6,963 bases of DNA, from NCBI GenBank assembly GCA_913049615.1, contig CAJWZI010000076.1:1-6963 (forward strand), in the 5' to 3' direction. Positions within the stretch are counted from its first letter, which is position 1. Every line of letters starts with the position of its first letter. The DNA comes from an uncultured Alphaproteobacteria bacterium (GTDB lineage: Bacteria; Pseudomonadota; Alphaproteobacteria; GCA-2731375). Below the pieces are notes generated by a model. It did not search any database. It was not told where the DNA came from and was given only the letters and a program-made list of their open reading frames with translations. Below, piece by piece: positions 5,656-6,963 of the stretch. The position numbers and the translations under genes are program-made.

Positions 5656-6690
5656 CTATTTAGCAGCGCGTACCGCACGGCTAATTTCGCTCCATTTCCC
5701 TAGGTTGTCCGGATTATCACGGATGTTTTCTTCCGCATGATACATCGCCAAACGTGCTGCAGTACCTTTGTAGCGTTCGATTAGTTTGTCTGCCATGTCG
5801 TCCCAGCGTGCGGGCAGTGCGAATTGGTACAGCAACTCGTCGTCAATCAGAGCGACCAGCGCCTCCGTATCGCCTCTTCGCAACAGCTCCCGCAATTTGT
5901 CCCGCATGCCGCCATAACCGAGGTCATCGAACTGGAAGGCGTAGTTGGGTGTTGCGCCATAAAAACCAATTTGCGTTTTGGCTTTCAATGTAGCGTTTGC
6001 CTGTTCCTCGGGGCTGTCTCCGGGAATTGCCATGACAGGGACGATTAGGTCGATCTCGCTGGTATCGCGACCCGCCTTAGCTGCACCTTCGGCCAAATTG
6101 GGCAAAAGGCGGTTTTCTATATAGTGCATGGAATGCATGGGATGAACGTGTATGCCATCCGCCAGTTCGCCGGCGACCTTGGTCATATATGGACCGACAG
6201 CCGAAATATCGATTTTTACATCTTCATGGTCATGGCCCGACGGTGCCCATTGATCAGGCAGGAGGCTCAAATTGTAATAAGGACCCTCATGCTCCAGAGG
6301 ACCTTCACGACGAAACGCCTTGAGGCAGGCGCGCACGGCTTTTATGTAATCCTTCATTTGGGGTGCGGGGCGGTCGAATTGTGAGGAATAACGCCGGACG
6401 ACGTGGGCCTTGACCTGGCTGCCCAGGCCCAATCGGAAGCGACCTTCGGTATTGCGTGCCAATTCCCAGGCGATTTGTGCCGACATCATGGGGCTACGCG
6501 GAAACGCGACTGCGATCCCGGTAGAAAATTGCAGGGTAGGGGCAGCCATGGCGGCAGCAGCTATGACCATCCAGGGGACCTGGCTACTCTCAGTCATCAA
6601 CATTCCGGAAAAGCCGCTGGCTTCCAATTTCTTAGCCAATTCGGCAGCTTCGGACCAGGTCGAAGCCCGCGCCATAAGATCAAATTCCAC
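5656..6690 (-). CDS. LLM-class flavin/F420-dependent oxidoreductase
   Basis: A 344-aa protein of the bacterial luciferase-like (LLM) TIM-barrel family, which uses reduced FMN or coenzyme F420 for monooxygenation or hydride transfer. Seen: an N-terminal strand, an AAELAKKLEASGFSG helix and TESS; STGIAVAFPRSP (56-67) followed by an AWELA helix; GRFRLGLGSQV ending at residue 93, the classic strand-loop of the family; GPYYNL (136-141); SAVGPYM and AGELADGIHVHP; and a C-terminal helical tail. The layout resembles the TIGR03617-type F420-dependent group, but FMN cannot be excluded and no F420 biosynthesis gene is in the window. The GTG start at 6690-6688 is chosen because GGAGGAA (6701-6695) lies 4 nt upstream. 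An upstream ATG at 6729 would overlap the candidate -10 and has no SD. The gene is convergent with the amidohydrolase. The substrate is unknown. Confidence 0.9.
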   Translation of the reverse strand: MEFDLMARASTWSEAAELAKKLEASGFSGMLMTESSQVPWMVIAAAAMAAPTLQFSTGIAVAFPRSPMMSAQIAWELARNTEGRFRLGLGSQVKAHVVRRYSSQFDRPAPQMKDYIKAVRACLKAFRREGPLEHEGPYYNLSLLPDQWAPSGHDHEDVKIDISAVGPYMTKVAGELADGIHVHPMHSMHYIENRLLPNLAEGAAKAGRDTSEIDLIVPVMAIPGDSPEEQANATLKAKTQIGFYGATPNYAFQFDDLGYGGMRDKLRELLRRGDTEALVALIDDELLYQFALPARWDDMADKLIERYKGTAARLAMYHAEENIRDNPDNLGKWSEISRAVRAAK

Positions 6691-6703
6691 GATGTTCCTC
6701 CAC

Positions 6704-6717
6704 AGTACAAACGTACT
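6704..6717. promoter_or_regulatory. Small dyad near the LLM transcription start, candidate operator
   Basis: AGTAC-AAAC-GTACT is a 5-bp-arm palindrome located between the predicted -10 and the SD, where a bound repressor would block transcription. It is short, so chance is possible. Confidence 0.25.
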
Positions 6718-6724
6718 TTTTGAC

Positions 6725-6733
6725 AACATAGCA
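6725..6733 (-). promoter_or_regulatory. Extended -10 promoter of the LLM gene
   Basis: Read on the minus strand, TGC-TATGTT is an extended -10 with 4 of 6 matches to TATAAT. It would start transcription near 6718, leaving about 28 nt before GTG at 6690. The 10-mer GTGCTATGTT differs by one base from GTGCTATGAT before the amidohydrolase. Confidence 0.4.
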
Positions 6734-6904
6734 CATACGGGATTGGACGGCCGTAACGTTGGACATGACGCCTACGGCGCTCGCAACCTCGGCAAACTGA
6801 AGCCGGCTGGTCTGCTTAGCGCGATCATGTCAAGGTCGGCCTTTACAAGCGTGTTGTATAGATTGCCATGAAGATAACCACGGTCAACACGGCTACATTT
6901 CGAC

Positions 6905-6934
6905 TTGATCAGGTAAGGAAATTTACCTAATCAA
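6905..6934. promoter_or_regulatory. 12-bp-arm dyad, likely transcription-factor operator
   Basis: TTGATCAGGTAA (6905-6916) and TTACCTAATCAA (6923-6934) are reverse complements at 11 of 12 positions around a 6-nt spacer. The core AGGTAA-N6-TTACCT is perfect. Size and symmetry are typical of sites for dimeric TetR-, MarR- or GntR-type regulators. It overlaps a weak promoter-like pair, TTGATC and TAATCA with 17 nt between. It may control a gene right of the window, the LLM gene, or both. Confidence 0.5.
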
Positions 6935-6963
6935 ACTCGGAAATGCATGCTCCCTGGCTAATG

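Larger units (their letters stand above)
6691..6963. other. Upstream region of the LLM gene, right edge of window
   Basis: This 273-bp region has no supported gene. It contains the SD, the small dyad and the -10 of the LLM gene, then about 170 bp without clear structure, then a strong dyad at 6905-6934. A plus-strand frame reads GARNLGKLKPAGLLSAIMSR and ends at 6871, but it is only the tail of a frame antisense to the LLM gene. The next gene to the right probably starts at or beyond the edge. Confidence 0.45.

Noticed and set aside
6410..6871. Plus-strand 153-codon frame across the LLM start region
   Set aside because: Most of it is antisense to the LLM gene, which has full family motifs. 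The tail after 6730 looks mildly protein-like but has no start or SD of its own and no family I recognise.
6942..6963. Short open frame starting ATG CAT GCT and running off the right edge
   Set aside because: Only seven codons are visible and there is no SD upstream, so a gene start cannot be supported.

Overview
The window looks like a chromosomal accessory region of an environmental proteobacterium. The G+C content is moderate, genes are closely packed with clear Shine-Dalgarno (SD) sites, and no tRNA, rRNA, CRISPR array or intact mobile element is visible. The mix of a CmcJ/NvfI-type oxygenase, a ThDP enzyme of the acetolactate-synthase type, a ~570-aa Amidohydro_3 protein and an LLM-class flavin enzyme is what I would expect from a marine or soil alphaproteobacterium with broad catabolic capacity. 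That taxonomic guess is weak and rests only on gene content.

Layout. (1) 1-568, minus strand: the 5' two-thirds or so of a CmcJ/NvfI-like non-heme iron oxygenase, cut by the window edge. (2) 569-897: a divergent non-coding region with a perfect 12-bp inverted repeat, a 13-bp palindrome and a weak promoter candidate. (3) 898-1707 and 1711-3462, plus strand: a two-gene operon with a 3-bp gap. The first gene encodes a protein of unknown function made of two copies of one ~90-residue module. The second encodes a complete ThDP-dependent acetolactate synthase-like enzyme. (4) 3463-3676: an intergenic region with a hairpin at the ThDP stop codon, a possible minus-strand gene remnant and an extended -10 promoter. 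(5) 3677-5392, plus strand: a D-aminoacylase/N-acyl-D-amino-acid deacylase-type amidohydrolase that seems to lack two of the usual metal-binding histidines. (6) 5393-5655: a convergent intergenic region with inverted repeats. (7) 5656-6690, minus strand: an LLM-class flavin/F420-type oxidoreductase with a GTG start. (8) 6691-6963: its promoter region, and near the right edge a strong 12-bp-arm dyad, probably an operator.

How the genes may work together. The only firm link is the operon of the duplicated unknown protein and the ThDP enzyme. The amidohydrolase and the LLM gene are convergent but carry near-identical extended -10 elements (GTGCTATGAT and GTGCTATGTT), which hints at shared expression. 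A plausible but unproven picture is a small catabolic gene island: an oxygenase and a flavin enzyme for oxidation, an amidohydrolase for C-N bond opening, and a ThDP enzyme for 2-oxo-acid decarboxylation or carboligation. The most novel item is the internally duplicated SHG/NDAG/TARIGD/ISH protein and its tight coupling to the ThDP enzyme.
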